Counted from the first letter of the stretch, positions 1 to 8,547 are shown. The stretch: DNA of 64,000 bases from Betaproteobacteria bacterium (GCA_016720065.1 JADJXY010000002.1:2307001-2371000); one strand, 5' to 3'. Notes: generated by a model not told the origin, from the sequence alone. A program made the numbers and translations.

Positions 1-203
1 AGGACACGCCGCATTTCCTGATCGACGACGGCAAATGCACCGAGTGCCTGGGCGACCACGCCGATCCCCAGTGCTCGTCCATCTGCCCCATCGAGATGGC
101 CATCGTCAATGAACTGGGCGAGTTCCTCAATCCGCCCGGTTCCCTCACGGGCATTCCCATCGAGAAGCTGAAGGAGTTCGGGCTGTGGCGGGAAGCCGCG
201 TGA
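1..203 (+). CDS. 4Fe-4S ferredoxin, 3' part only (nif-linked)
   Basis: The 5' end lies outside the window; reading from base 3 gives about 66 residues to a TGA at 201-203. The visible part carries a CxECxG motif followed by a CSSICP motif, the pattern of one cluster-binding half of a bacterial 2[4Fe-4S] ferredoxin of the FdxN/YfhL type. It is the first gene of a + strand run with nifO-like, flavodiiron, 2Fe-2S ferredoxin and nifQ genes, so an electron-transfer role linked to nitrogenase is likely. The N-terminal half, and any nifB upstream, cannot be seen. Confidence 0.8.
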   Translation, partial: DTPHFLIDDGKCTECLGDHADPQCSSICPIEMAIVNELGEFLNPPGSLTGIPIEKLKEFGLWREAA

Positions 204-234
204 ATCCTCTTTCTCCGTGCGAGCCCCCTCCCCC

Positions 235-308
235 CGTTCGCCCTGAGCCCGTCGAAGGGCGCTTTACCCACGGCGCATCCCGGGCTTCGACAAGCTCAGC
301 CCGAACGG
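235..308. repeat. REP-like palindromic repeat pair
   Basis: Two complementary blocks flank a short spacer: a CGTTCGCCCTGAGCCCGTCG block and, facing it, a block containing CTTCGACAAGCTCAGCCCGA. The same block recurs at 17511-17590 and, decayed, at 20415-20466, so this is a dispersed family. It fills the gap between the first ferredoxin and the nifO-like gene and would form a stem-loop in the transcript. Confidence 0.75.
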
Positions 309-334
309 TTGCGGGGGGCTACGGCTAACGGCCC

Positions 335-802
335 ATGGCCATCGTCACCTTCTACGAAAAACCCGGCTGCAAGGGGAATCTTCGCCAGAAGACCCTTCTT
401 GCCGCCGCAGGCCATACGGTTCAGGCCCGGAGCCTGAAGGCGGAGCCGTGGACGGCCGAAACGCTGCTCGCCTTCCTTGGCGCCCTGCCCATCGCCGACT
501 GGTTCAACCGCAGCGCCCCGGCGGTGAAATCCGGCGAGATCGTGCCGGAGAAGCTGGGCTTCGAGCATGCGCTGCGTCTGCTTCTGGAAAATCCCCTGCT
601 GATCCGCCGCCCCCTCATGCAAGTGGGCGAGGAACGCAGGGTGGGTTTCGATGCGGCGGCGGTGAACGCGTGGATCGGCCTCGACGGCGCGGCCCTGCCG
701 GAAGGCAATATCGAAGCCTGTGTCCACGGCCCGGAAGGCCACGGCTCCTGCGGCAGCGCAGCCCGTGAGGAAACCGACCATGATGCCTGCGGGACTCACT
801 AG
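335..802 (+). CDS. nifO: NifO-like nitrogenase-associated protein (ArsC/Spx thioredoxin fold)
   Basis: A 155-residue protein beginning MAIVTFYEKPGCKGNLRQK, the start typical of nitrogenase-associated ArsC-like proteins. One conserved cysteine (about residue 12) sits where ArsC has its first active-site Cys; RRPLM near residue 91 matches the ArsC/Spx family RP(L/I) signature. Azotobacter NifO has been linked to molybdenum allocation between nitrogenase and nitrate reductase. The gene lies in the nifQ-containing run and its 3' end overlaps the flavodiiron start by 23 nt. The exact biochemical role is not shown by the sequence. Confidence 0.72.
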   Translation: MAIVTFYEKPGCKGNLRQKTLLAAAGHTVQARSLKAEPWTAETLLAFLGALPIADWFNRSAPAVKSGEIVPEKLGFEHALRLLLENPLLIRRPLMQVGEERRVGFDAAAVNAWIGLDGAALPEGNIEACVHGPEGHGSCGSAAREETDHDACGTH

Positions 803-2051
803 CGCAGCGGTGGAACTGGCACCGGGCGTCCACTGGGTGGGCGCCCTCGACCCGCATCTGCGCAATTTCGACATCATCCTCAAGACCGCCAACGGGACCA
901 GCTACAACGCCTACGTGGTGCGGGGCGAAGCCGGGGTGGCGGTCATCGACACGGTGAAGGAAAGTTTCGCCGACACCTTCTTCCAGCGCCTGGAGTCCGT
1001 CGCCCGCTACGACGAAATCACCACCATCGTCCTCAACCACCTGGAGCCGGACCACAGCGGCGCCCTGCCGGAGTTGCTGCGCCGTGCCCCCCAGGCCAAG
1101 GTCTATCTCTCCAGCCGCGCCCAGATGATGCTCAAGGCGCTGTTGAAGCCCACCGGCGAAACGGCCCCCGAATACATCCCGGTCACCACCGACGACACCG
1201 TGGCCCTCGGCGGCCGTACCCTGCGCTTCCTGCATACGCCCTACCTGCACTGGCCGGATACCCAATGCACCTACCTGGAGGAAGACGGCTTTCTCTTTAC
1301 CGGTGACGTCTTCGGCTGCCACTTCTGCGACCCGCGGCTGTTCAACGATTCGGTGGGCGACTTCCGCTTCTCCTTCGAGTACTACTACGCCCACATCATG
1401 CGGCCCTTCCGGGAGAACGTGCTGGATGCCGTGGCCCTCATCGAGCCCCTGGACCTCACCCTCATCGCCCCCGCCCACGGCCCCATCCTGCGCCACATGC
1501 CACGGGACTACGTGCACCGCTACCGGGAGCTGGCCACGCCGCGGCTGTTCAACGAGGCCCGCAGCGAGAAGACCCTGGTCATCTTCTACATCTCGGCCTA
1601 TGGCAACACCCGCCGCATGGCCGAGTCGGTCGCGGCCGGTGCCGAACGCATGGGCGGCGTACGGGTCTCGCTTTACGACCTGGAAGGCGGCGAATCGGGC
1701 ATCTTCACCGACCTCATCGAAGAAGCCGACGGTCTGGCCTTCGGCAGCCCGACGATCAATGCCGACGCGGTGAAGCCCATCTGGGACGTGCTGTCCTCCC
1801 TCACCACGGTCAACGTCAAGGGCAAGCTGGGCGCCGCCTTTGGTTCCTACGGCTGGAGCGGCGAGGCGGTGCGCCTCATCGAGGATCGGCTGCGCGGCCT
1901 CAAGATGCGCGTCCCCGTCGAGGGCCTGCGCATCAAGCTGGTACCCGACGCCGGCGAACTGGAGCAGTGCCGCGACCTGGGCGAAACCCTGGCGCGCCAC
2001 CTCACCGGCCAGATGGTGGCCCGTGAAATCAACATGGCCGCCTTGGCCTGA
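780..2051 (+). CDS. A-type flavodiiron protein (O2/NO reductase family)
   Basis: 423 residues from the ATG at 780, preferred over an upstream GTG at 720 because GAGG sits 8 nt before it. The N-terminal metallo-beta-lactamase-like half (about 1-245) has the diiron ligand set: HLEPDH, a further His in LHWPDT, Asp in FTGDVFG and His in PAHGPI. The C-terminal half (about 260-400) is a flavodoxin domain with SAYGNTRRMA for FMN phosphate and the GSPT and GSYGWSG loops. There is no rubredoxin domain, so electrons must come from a partner, plausibly one of the adjacent ferredoxins. Such proteins reduce O2 or NO to harmless products. Location inside the nif run suggests O2 scavenging for nitrogenase. 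Confidence 0.9.
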   Translation: MMPAGLTSAAVELAPGVHWVGALDPHLRNFDIILKTANGTSYNAYVVRGEAGVAVIDTVKESFADTFFQRLESVARYDEITTIVLNHLEPDHSGALPELLRRAPQAKVYLSSRAQMMLKALLKPTGETAPEYIPVTTDDTVALGGRTLRFLHTPYLHWPDTQCTYLEEDGFLFTGDVFGCHFCDPRLFNDSVGDFRFSFEYYYAHIMRPFRENVLDAVALIEPLDLTLIAPAHGPILRHMPRDYVHRYRELATPRLFNEARSEKTLVIFYISAYGNTRRMAESVAAGAERMGGVRVSLYDLEGGESGIFTDLIEEADGLAFGSPTINADAVKPIWDVLSSLTTVNVKGKLGAAFGSYGWSGEAVRLIEDRLRGLKMRVPVEGLRIKLVPDAGELEQCRDLGETLARHLTGQMVAREINMAALA

Positions 2052-2067
2052 ACAGGGAGAAAACATG

Positions 2068-2124
2068 ACCCCCACGCTCGTTTCACTCGCTGCCCCCCGA
2101 GGGGGCGCCGTCTCCTTCGGGGCG
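2068..2124. repeat. Intergenic mini-repeat with internal palindrome
   Basis: A GC-rich segment with a CCCCCCGAGGGGG palindrome resembles a dispersed repeat common in betaproteobacterial intergenic regions. It lies just after a perfectly good GGGAGAAAAC-ATG at 2065, which now opens only a 28-codon frame. The ferredoxin is instead started at 2144 from a second AGGAG-ATG pair. Confidence 0.5.
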
Positions 2125-2143
2125 GCCCATCAGGAGACTCCCA

Positions 2144-2431
2144 ATGCCTAAAGCCAAAGTCACCTTCGAGGATATCGGCGTTTCCGTCACCGTGCCGGCC
2201 GGCACCCGCCTCATCGAGGTTTCGGAAAAGGTCGGCGCCGGCATCACCTACGGCTGCCGCGAAGGGGAGTGCTGTACCTGCCTGACCAAAATCGTCTCCG
2301 GCGGGGAAAACCTCGCTCCGCCCAGCATCCTGGAGGACCAGGTGCTCAAGGACAACCTCGCCCCGCGCAACCACCGTCTCGCCTGCCAGGCCCAGATTAT
2401 CGGCGGCGAGATCGTGGTCAAGCCGGCCTGA
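2144..2431 (+). CDS. 2Fe-2S plant-type ferredoxin
   Basis: A 95-residue protein with the plant-type ligand set: CREGECCTC (C-x4-C-x2-C, around residue 38) and a final Cys in RLACQAQ near residue 80. The start is set by AGGAG upstream of the ATG at 2144. Family members pass electrons at low potential. Between a flavodiiron gene and the FeSII gene, it could reduce either the flavodiiron protein or nitrogenase components. Its stop codon lies in the left arm of the hairpin/tandem repeat that follows. Not an FeSII protein, since it lacks the insertion seen in the next ferredoxin. Confidence 0.88.
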   Translation: MPKAKVTFEDIGVSVTVPAGTRLIEVSEKVGAGITYGCREGECCTCLTKIVSGGENLAPPSILEDQVLKDNLAPRNHRLACQAQIIGGEIVVKPA

Positions 2432-2985
2432 AAGCGTGGGGCGGCCATGACTTTGTCGACTTCGCCTCGCCGTGCAGTACGCACTGTCTTCGGCTCGTCT
2501 TCGCGTCCTGACCGCCCCACGCTTTCAGGCACACACCAACCTTTGTCGACTTCGCCTCGCCGTGCAGTGCGCACTGTCTTCGGCTCGTCTTCGCGTCCTG
2601 ACCGCCCCACGCTTTCAGGCGCACACCAACCTTTGTCGACTTCGCCTTGCCGTGCAGTACGCACTGTCTTCGGCTCGTCTTCGCGTCCTGACCGCCCCAC
2701 GCTTTCAGGCGCACACCAACCTTTGTCGACTTCGCTTCACCGCGCAGAACACGCTGTCTTCGGCTCGTCTTCGCGTCCTGACCGCCCCACGCTTTCAGGC
2801 GCACACCAACCTTTGTCGACTTCGCTTCACCGCGCAGAACACGCTGTCTTCGGCTCGTCTTCGCGTCCTGACCGCCCCACGCTTTCAGGCGCACACCAAC
2901 CTTTGTCGACTTCGCCTCGCCGTGCAGTACGCACTGTCTTCGGCTCGTCTTCGTGTCCTGGCCACCCCTCGCTTTCAGGCGCCCA
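2429..2985. repeat. 90-bp tandem repeat array with terminal inverted arms
   Basis: Six direct copies of a 90-bp unit begin near 2451, 2541, 2631, 2721, 2811 and 2901. Each holds CTTTGTCGACTTCGC, then CGGCTCGTCTTCG and a right arm TGACCGCCCCACGCTTTCAG. The complementary left arm (CTGAAAGCGTGGGGCGG) occurs only once, at the ferredoxin stop codon, so the first unit is a closed hairpin and later ones are tandem additions. Units 4 and 5 share TTCACCGCGCAGAACACGC variants and the last is diverged. Open frames run through on both strands only because 90 is divisible by 3; no RBS-start or protein family supports coding. Confidence 0.92.
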
Positions 2986-3046
2986 GCCATCCCAATTTTC
3001 AAAGCCCCACGAGAATTTCCACTAAAACCAACTCAGGAGTAACACC

Positions 3047-3409
3047 ATGGCACTCATCACTTTCAGCAGCCCCTTGCACAAGGACAAGACGGTCTATGCC
3101 GTCGCCGGCAGCCACACCCAGACCATCCTGGCCCTGGCCAAGGAACACCACATCCCGATCGACTTCGGTTGTCAGGAAGGCAACTGCGGCACCTGCCTGG
3201 TCAAGGTTTCCTCGGTGGATGGCAAGCGCCGCCCCATGGGTGGCCCCCTCAACGTGCGCGAGGTCGCCGCCCTGACCGAACTGGGTCACATCACCAAGGC
3301 CCAGATCGAGCAGATGTACGTGGACGACATCCCCCCCACCCAGTGGCGCCTGGCCTGCCAGATGGTCGTCCGTGACGAGGACATCCTGGTCGAGTATCCG
3401 AGCAAGTAA
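3047..3409 (+). CDS. FeSII-type (Shethna) 2Fe-2S ferredoxin, nitrogenase conformational protection
   Basis: 120 residues beginning MALITFSSPLHKDK, closely matching the start and layout I recall for Azotobacter vinelandii FeSII. Ligands are CQEGNCGTC near residue 42 and a last Cys in RLACQMVV near 105. About 35 residues are inserted between the third and fourth Cys, which is the FeSII hallmark. FeSII binds oxidised nitrogenase under O2 stress and locks it in an inactive but protected ternary complex. CAGGAG precedes the ATG. It follows the 90-bp array and sits 3 nt before nifQ, in a neighbourhood with other O2-defence genes. Confidence 0.87.
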   Translation: MALITFSSPLHKDKTVYAVAGSHTQTILALAKEHHIPIDFGCQEGNCGTCLVKVSSVDGKRRPMGGPLNVREVAALTELGHITKAQIEQMYVDDIPPTQWRLACQMVVRDEDILVEYPSK

Positions 3410-3412
3410 GCC

Positions 3413-3985
3413 ATGAACGACCCGGATCGCACCGCACTCCGCGCCCTGGCCGTCGCCGAACTCCTGGCGGCGCCCTGCGGTGCGGACGTGCGCACCGATC
3501 CGAATCGCCCCTTGCTGGCCAGTCTGCTGACCGGCCAGCGCCTGGGCGAAGGCTGTCTGCCTGCCGACCTGGGCCTGGGTGCCGATCGCCACGGCCGCCT
3601 GCTGGCCGAATACTTTCCCGACTGCGCCACCACCGCCGCGAACCGGCCCGCGCCACCCATTCCGGAATGGAGCGACCTGCAGAAGCTCCTCCTGGACCAC
3701 CGCGCCCATGAGCGCCATTCCGAACTCTGGTTCGCCGACATCGTCGCCACCGCCTGTGCCGGTGCCGACCACCTGTGGCAGGACCTCGGCCTCGCCAACC
3801 GCGACGAACTCAGCCGCCTGATGTGGGTGAATTTCCCGGAACTCGCCCGCAGCAACACCGGCGACATGAAGTGGAAGAAATTCGTCTACCGCCAGTTCTG
3901 CGCCCGGGAAGGCATCTACGTCTGCCCCGCCCCCTCCTGCGGCGTGTGCAAGGACTACGCCAAATGCTTTGGGCCCGAGAGCTGA
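3413..3985 (+). CDS. nifQ: NifQ, molybdenum donor for FeMo-co synthesis
   Basis: A 190-residue protein whose C-terminus carries the NifQ cysteine motif CPAPSCGVCKDYAKC (C-x4-C-x2-C-x5-C, about residues 171-185). NifQ carries a Mo-Fe-S cluster that supplies Mo to NifEN/NifH during FeMo-cofactor assembly. The middle (LWFADIVATAC, MWVNFPELA, MKWKKFVYRQFC) also fits the family. It starts 3 nt after the FeSII stop and its 3' end overlaps draG by 22 nt, indicating co-transcription. Confidence 0.93.
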   Translation: MNDPDRTALRALAVAELLAAPCGADVRTDPNRPLLASLLTGQRLGEGCLPADLGLGADRHGRLLAEYFPDCATTAANRPAPPIPEWSDLQKLLLDHRAHERHSELWFADIVATACAGADHLWQDLGLANRDELSRLMWVNFPELARSNTGDMKWKKFVYRQFCAREGIYVCPAPSCGVCKDYAKCFGPES

Positions 3986-4950
3986 TCGCCCGCCCCGCGC
4001 CGGTCCACCGACGCGCTTCCCCTGACCGCAGCGCCCTCGTCGAGCGCGCCACGGCGGCCTACCTCGGCCTGGCCATCGGCGATGCCCTGGGCGCCACCGT
4101 CGAGTTCCTCACCCCCCGGGAAATCCTGCAACAGTACGGCACCCACCAGGACATCACGGGCGGCGGCTGGCTGCGCCTCAAACCCGGCCAGGTCACCGAC
4201 GACACCACCATGTCCCTGGCCCTGGGCGACGCCATCCTGGCTACCGGCCGCGTCGAAGCCCGCGCCGCCGCCGAGGCCTTCGACGCCTGGATGCGCGCCA
4301 AGCCCGTGGATATCGGCAACACCGTGCGCCGCAACCTCATCACGTTCAGAAAAACCGGCAACCCGGAAGCCCCACCCTCCGAGCACGACGCCGGCAACGG
4401 CGCCGCCATGCGCGTGCTGCCGGCGGCCCTGGCCACCTTCGGCCACGGCCCAGAAGCCACCGCCGCCGCCTGCCGCGCCCAGGGCCACGTCACCCATCAC
4501 AACGCTCTCTCCGACGCCGCCAGCATCGCCCTCGCCGGCATGGTGCAGGATTTCATGAACGGCCTGCCCGACGACGACGTGGAACGCCGCCACTGCCTGC
4601 CCCTCATCGCCGCCCACCCGTGCTTCACCTACACCAGCAAGCCCCGCGAAAACCCCAGCGGCTTCGTGGTCGAAACCCTGCAAGCCGTTCTCCAGTCCCT
4701 CTTCGCCACAGAAAGCTTCGAGGATTGCCTCATCGACGTCGTCAACCGCGGCGGCGACGCCGACACCACCGGCGCCATCGCCGGCATGCTGGCCGGCGCG
4801 CGGTATGGGCTGGAGGCGATTCCGCCAAGGTGGCTGCGAAAACTAGAGCCGGCAATCAGAGAGCGATGCGCGGAACAGGCACGGAAGTTAGTGACGACGG
4901 CGGCTAGCAGAACCGGCAAATACCCAGAAAGCGCTATCAACTTGGGATAG
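3964..4950 (+). CDS. draG: DraG, ADP-ribosyl-dinitrogen reductase hydrolase
   Basis: From the ATG at 3964, inside the 3' end of nifQ, this encodes 328 residues. Dimetal ligands of the ADP-ribosylglycohydrolase family are present: GLAIGDALGATVEF, TDDTTMSLALG and, near the end, GGDADTTGAIAGMLAGA. DraG removes ADP-ribose from the NifH arginine and reactivates nitrogenase; the matching transferase DraT is at 11653-12480 and the target Arg is present in NifH here. The last 20 or so residues run into lower-GC sequence at the edge of the accessory islet and do not look like a family tail. Confidence 0.92.
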   Translation: MLWARELIARPAPVHRRASPDRSALVERATAAYLGLAIGDALGATVEFLTPREILQQYGTHQDITGGGWLRLKPGQVTDDTTMSLALGDAILATGRVEARAAAEAFDAWMRAKPVDIGNTVRRNLITFRKTGNPEAPPSEHDAGNGAAMRVLPAALATFGHGPEATAAACRAQGHVTHHNALSDAASIALAGMVQDFMNGLPDDDVERRHCLPLIAAHPCFTYTSKPRENPSGFVVETLQAVLQSLFATESFEDCLIDVVNRGGDADTTGAIAGMLAGARYGLEAIPPRWLRKLEPAIRERCAEQARKLVTTAASRTGKYPESAINLG

Positions 4951-4951
4951 T

Positions 4952-5539
4952 TCACGCGCGCCACCCCTTGAACACTTTGCGTGCTTCCTCGATGAAGCGA
5001 CCCAACGATGCATCTGAGCCGGCCACTCGCGACAGATCCATCGCGCCGACAATGTCATCGGCAAATTCGATGCCGCCCAAGCTTGGAGCAATGCCGGTTG
5101 CGCGAATGGCGTCCACCAACATCTTCTTGTAGCGTGACCGTTCGCACTTCGCATCGGGAGCGGCGCAACCGCGCCCGAACACCGCCTTGAATGCAGCAGA
5201 ATCGGCCAACAGCCAGCGCTCGATGTGGGGATCAGGCACCGCGCACACCGTTTGCACGAGCGCCTTGTCGGTGACAGCGTTAACTTGGCGAAGACGCTCG
5301 ACCAGTCCCTTGCAGTTGGCGTCAGTGGCGACAACAATCAGGTCCGGCAAGCGGTCGCGCCCACGCATCAGATCCCGAAAATATTGCTTCAGCTCGGTCA
5401 CTACGGCGCCGTGTCCGCGGCGGGCATTGCGCCAATCCATCCGTATCTCCACGCCCGCCTCTCCTGCCAGTCGTTGCAACAAGGCGGCGAGAAATTCCTT
5501 ATGGGCCTGGTCTTCGACAAAGAGCGCGATGTCACGCAT
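4952..5539 (-). CDS. TOPRIM-like/DUF4276-like partner of an OLD-type ATPase
   Basis: 195 residues from the ATG at 5539, beginning MRDIALFVEDQAHKEFLAAL. The FVED glutamate, the strand ending in VVATDAN and the VPDPHIERWLLAD segment are the pattern seen in small TOPRIM-fold proteins of the DUF4276/RloB kind, where Glu and Asp bind metal. It overlaps the ATPase gene upstream by 8 nt, so the two are translationally coupled. OLD-family nucleases normally fuse ATPase and TOPRIM; PARIS-type systems split them. A defence role is inferred from that architecture only. It converges on draG with a 1-nt gap. Confidence 0.62.
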   Translation of the reverse strand: MRDIALFVEDQAHKEFLAALLQRLAGEAGVEIRMDWRNARRGHGAVVTELKQYFRDLMRGRDRLPDLIVVATDANCKGLVERLRQVNAVTDKALVQTVCAVPDPHIERWLLADSAAFKAVFGRGCAAPDAKCERSRYKKMLVDAIRATGIAPSLGGIEFADDIVGAMDLSRVAGSDASLGRFIEEARKVFKGWRA

Positions 5540-6839
5540 CAAAGTCTCCCCTAAGCATCCGCTCCGAGACGGTGAGTTCCTCCTCATCCATGAGCGCCTG
5601 ATCAATATCTCCACGTTTCGCCAGCGGCCCCCAGGCTGCAAAGGGATCAATGCGCGTTTCGCCGTCAACGCGCTTGCAGGCAAATAGAGATTCATCTTCC
5701 ACAAGATCCGGTAGCAATGGCGAATGAGTAGTCACGATGTACTGGGTTTCCCCGAACGATGCGCGTGTTTTTAATAATTCCGCCACCAATTGGATGCGCC
5801 GCGGGTGAATGCCATTCTCAGGCTCCTCGAAGCCGATCAGCGACGGTTGCTCTCGCGCACCTGCCAGCGACAGGAGTCCGAGGATGCGCAGCGTGCCTTC
5901 CGAGAGGACCCGAGCGGGTACTGAAATACCATGCTCCCTCAGTCTTAGTTCGACCTCTCCAAGCTTGCTGACATCCACCTCGATGCCCTGGACATTGGGC
6001 ATAAGGGTGCGCATCGCTTTCTCGACCGCCTTGAATTGGCGAGGATCAAGAACTTTCAGCGTGTTGAGAAAGGACGCCAGTTCTTCGCCCATGAGACCGA
6101 TATGACGCACCTCCTTGACCGGATTGGCGGTACGCATACGCTCACGCGGCTCGAAGTAGAAGAACAACCAGCTTTCCAGTTCCTTGCGCATCGCGACCAA
6201 ATGCGGGTAATGCGGCGGATAGTGCGGCAAGGAAAGGATACTGTGATCCAAAAAGCGCTCGTAATAGCTTGGGTGAGCCTGCCCCTCCAGGCGTAGATGC
6301 AGTCGTTTCCCTTCGCGCGACAGGAACGGTTTGCGCTTGCCGGTTGGTTCGCCCTTGTCCGTCAATGCGGCAAGGTACTCGTCTGCAACCCGGAGCACCC
6401 CTGATTTCGGCATCATCTCGACTTCTATCCGGTAACGCAGGTTTCTTTCCTTGACCGCATTCACCGCATGGGCTTCGTTTCCACTCGCTTCTTGGTCACT
6501 CGAACGGCGCATTTCACCGATTTGACGATTGACTGCTTCAACGACGGCATTGGAGAGTCGCACATCGACCTCAATGGAAAAAGACAGGCAATCCTTCTCC
6601 AGCAAGCCCTCGATGCCATTTTCTTCAAACGAAAACGATTCGAGCGGTTTGCCACGATAGGGAGGTGCGAAGGCTTCCTTGATGGTCTTTTCCGTCGCCA
6701 GCTTCGAGAGCAATTGCAGACAGTCCAGGAAGTTGCTTTTCCCAGCCGCGTTCGGCCCGAAAAGAATAGACAGGTCTGCAAGCCGGAGATCAAGGTGCTT
6801 CAGCGACTTATAACCATCGATCTTGATGCGTGTCAGCAT
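5532..6839 (-). CDS. OLD/RecF-type AAA ATPase, putative defence ATPase
   Basis: 435 residues with an ABC-like ATPase split by a long insert: Walker A GPNAAGKSN (about residue 29), signature LSEGTLRILGLLSLA, Walker B LIGFEEPENGIHP and H-loop VTTHSPLL. The N-terminus MLTRIKIDGYKSLK is typical of AAA_21/OLD-like proteins. GAGGTGAA precedes the ATG. The C-terminus carries no TOPRIM domain, which instead appears as the next gene. Base composition is visibly less GC-rich than the neighbouring nif genes, consistent with acquisition. Related ATPases work in phage defence (OLD, Gabija, PARIS, Septu), but the exact subtype cannot be settled here. Confidence 0.85.
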   Translation of the reverse strand: MLTRIKIDGYKSLKHLDLRLADLSILFGPNAAGKSNFLDCLQLLSKLATEKTIKEAFAPPYRGKPLESFSFEENGIEGLLEKDCLSFSIEVDVRLSNAVVEAVNRQIGEMRRSSDQEASGNEAHAVNAVKERNLRYRIEVEMMPKSGVLRVADEYLAALTDKGEPTGKRKPFLSREGKRLHLRLEGQAHPSYYERFLDHSILSLPHYPPHYPHLVAMRKELESWLFFYFEPRERMRTANPVKEVRHIGLMGEELASFLNTLKVLDPRQFKAVEKAMRTLMPNVQGIEVDVSKLGEVELRLREHGISVPARVLSEGTLRILGLLSLAGAREQPSLIGFEEPENGIHPRRIQLVAELLKTRASFGETQYIVTTHSPLLPDLVEDESLFACKRVDGETRIDPFAAWGPLAKRGDIDQALMDEEELTVSERMLRGDFDA

Positions 6840-6926
6840 TGCATTTCACCTCGTTCCGGTTTGAGCTTCCCCTGAGATTTCGTCCTCGAGGGGATGGTGT
6901 GGCGGCATGCCACGGCAATCGTATGG

Positions 6927-7244
6927 TCAATACCCGTGAAAAAGAAAATCCAGCGCCTCAGTTATCCGCATCTGATCCCCGGCGAGGGAAGTCACGGGCG
7001 ATTTCAACACACGCTGCGGCACCGCGCCCATCTTGGGCGTCTCCAGCAGGTATTCTTCGCCTTGGATGGCCAACACCGGCGTCAGTCGCGTCGACAGCTT
7101 GACCTTGGGGAAGTGATCGAGGCTGCGCAGAGGAATCACCATTCGGCTGTCCAAGCCATCCAAAAGATCGCTTTGCACATCCAGTAGATACGGCGTGGTT
7201 TTAGCGTGGCTGCCTGGGTTGGCGTACACATCGAAGCGCGCCAT
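6927..7244 (-). CDS. ccdB: CcdB-family toxin (DNA gyrase inhibitor)
   Basis: 105 residues starting MARFDVYANPG, with the family strands YLLDVQSDLLD and RMVIPLRSLDHFPK. CcdB of plasmid F poisons gyrase through a C-terminal Trp-Gly-Ile; here the protein ends FHGY, so two of those three residues differ. The start ATG overlaps the ccdA stop (ATGA), the usual arrangement. Either a divergent active toxin or one of the chromosomal CcdB versions with relaxed toxicity. Confidence 0.88.
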   Translation of the reverse strand: MARFDVYANPGSHAKTTPYLLDVQSDLLDGLDSRMVIPLRSLDHFPKVKLSTRLTPVLAIQGEEYLLETPKMGAVPQRVLKSPVTSLAGDQMRITEALDFLFHGY

Positions 7245-7507
7245 CAGAAAGTTCTCCATTCATCCAGTGGCAGCCCCTCGGTTTCGATGGTGGCGTTGTA
7301 AGCGGCAATGAAATCTGCGTGATCCTCGCGCCATTTACGCTCCAGCTCGTGTCGTACGACTTCACGCAAGTAGGCGTCACAGACCTGCGAAATGTTGATG
7401 TCGAGCTGCTTGGCCGCCTCCAGCACATCGCTGCTCAAACTCAGATTGGCAGCCCGTTTGCCGGGGCTGCCGGTTCTCATGCGACGGGCAGTTTGAGTGA
7501 TTGGCAT
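7244..7507 (-). CDS. ccdA: CcdA-family antitoxin
   Basis: 87 residues starting MPITQTARRM. A basic N-terminal ribbon-helix-helix part (KRAANLSLSSDVLEAAKQL) is followed by an acidic toxin-binding tail ending WREDHADFIAAYN and LDEWRTF, the CcdA pattern. GGAG lies 6 nt before the ATG at 7507. The upstream stretch 7520-7560 contains repeated ATATGCG/ATGCGC words around TTAATATAT, a plausible autoregulated promoter-operator. It pairs with ccdB by a 1-nt start/stop overlap. Confidence 0.88.
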   Translation of the reverse strand: MPITQTARRMRTGSPGKRAANLSLSSDVLEAAKQLDINISQVCDAYLREVVRHELERKWREDHADFIAAYNATIETEGLPLDEWRTF

Positions 7508-7614
7508 AGGAATCTCCATGCGCATTTGGTTGTGCGCATATATTAACCCGCATATCACTTCGAATCCATCGCTGAACGTCACCCCTCGATCGGCCCATCT
7601 ACGGTCGGCGGCGG

Positions 7615-7782
7615 CTAGTAGTCAGTCAGATAGGTTCAGCTATGTTCGGCACGCCCCGCATCCCCGCTCGCTGTGTCGCTCATCCTCGCCATAGCTTCGG
7701 CTATGGCTGCGGTTCGCTTCGTGCGATCGGGGCGCGGATGCGCGCCTCGGCATTCACGCAAACCTATCTGACTGACTACTAG
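7615..7782. mobile_element. MITE1 copy a, 168 bp, with 22-bp terminal inverted repeats
   Basis: The ends are CTAGTAGTCAGTCAGATAGG and its exact complement; the inner part holds a GCCATAG-CTTCGG-CTATGGC hairpin. CTAG is at both edges, which may be the target duplication. A second copy at 25391-25559 is about 97% identical but inverted. It encodes no transposase, so it must be moved in trans. Its right edge supplies the stop codon of the mqsA-like fragment. Confidence 0.9.
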
Positions 7783-7964
7783 TCGAAGGCCAACATCGCG
7801 GCACTGACATGTTGTGCTTCCGCCATGTCGAGGAGGGCTTCACCGCAGGCCGGGCAATAGTCACCGGTGGCAGCCGGAATGACGGTCGCCTCGCCTTTGC
7901 CGGTGTAGGACAGGTCACGGGTTTCGTGCACCAACTCGGCGGCTGCGCAGGATGGACATTTCAT
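7779..7964 (-). pseudogene. MqsA/YgiT-type antitoxin, truncated by MITE1
   Basis: 61 residues from the ATG at 7964 (GGAGAG upstream). The zinc-binding N-terminal domain is intact (CPSC and CPAC). The frame ends at AMLAFD, three codons into the MITE1 edge, so the C-terminal helix-turn-helix half expected in about 130-residue MqsA proteins is missing. No toxin gene could be recognised in the roughly 200 bases upstream (7965-8169), so the pair appears decayed. Confidence 0.8.
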
Positions 7965-8169
7965 GTTGCTCTCCGAACTCGAACCATCCTGCCGCGGCCC
8001 AGCACCCCGGCGACGACGGGCGCCGGCAGACCCTTGAGCGACACCCTCGTTCATCCGCCCATGGCGCCGTCAATCCGATGGGATTTCAATGACCCCCGCA
8101 TTGCGGGCGAGCGATCACCCCCGCTGCCACCGAGATGGCATCGGGCGTTTGGCCCGCGACCCAGGACGC

Positions 8170-8547
8170 TCAGCCCTTTGCCTTGAGGCACCCCGCCAGT
8201 GCCGCATCCATGGTGACCAGGTGGTTGGCGAACCACTGGGGCATGCCTTCCACGTAGGCGCGAGCCATGGTGAGGCGGCCACCGTCCACCCGGGCCGCCA
8301 GATGGGCGAGTTCGCCGAGCACCCTCAGGTGCTCGCTTTCGTGCTCGCCGATGGCGGGGAAGCGGCAGCGCCGCATGAGCCGGGCCTCGTGCTCGAAGTG
8401 CTTGCGGGTGTGCTCCCGCAGTTCCGCGAACCGGGTCGGAAAATCCGCGTCCGCTGCCGTCGCCAGGGCGTCGGCGAGGTCGACGAATTCCTGGTGGGTG
8501 ACGTCCATGTCCGCCACCCCGAGGGCGAAGCGCTCCTCCCAGGGCAT
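8170..8547 (-). CDS. Bacteriohemerythrin
   Basis: 125 residues starting MPWEERFALGVADMDVTHQE. The diiron ligands of hemerythrin are visible: H in DVTHQEF, H and E in RKHFEHEARLM, H in ESEHLRVL and the H of FANHLVTMD. The ATG shares TAATG with the stop of the gene before it. Hemerythrins bind O2 reversibly. As the last gene of a NifA/sigma-54-type operon, it probably buffers or delivers O2 in nitrogen-fixing cells. Confidence 0.9.
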   Translation of the reverse strand: MPWEERFALGVADMDVTHQEFVDLADALATAADADFPTRFAELREHTRKHFEHEARLMRRCRFPAIGEHESEHLRVLGELAHLAARVDGGRLTMARAYVEGMPQWFANHLVTMDAALAGCLKAKG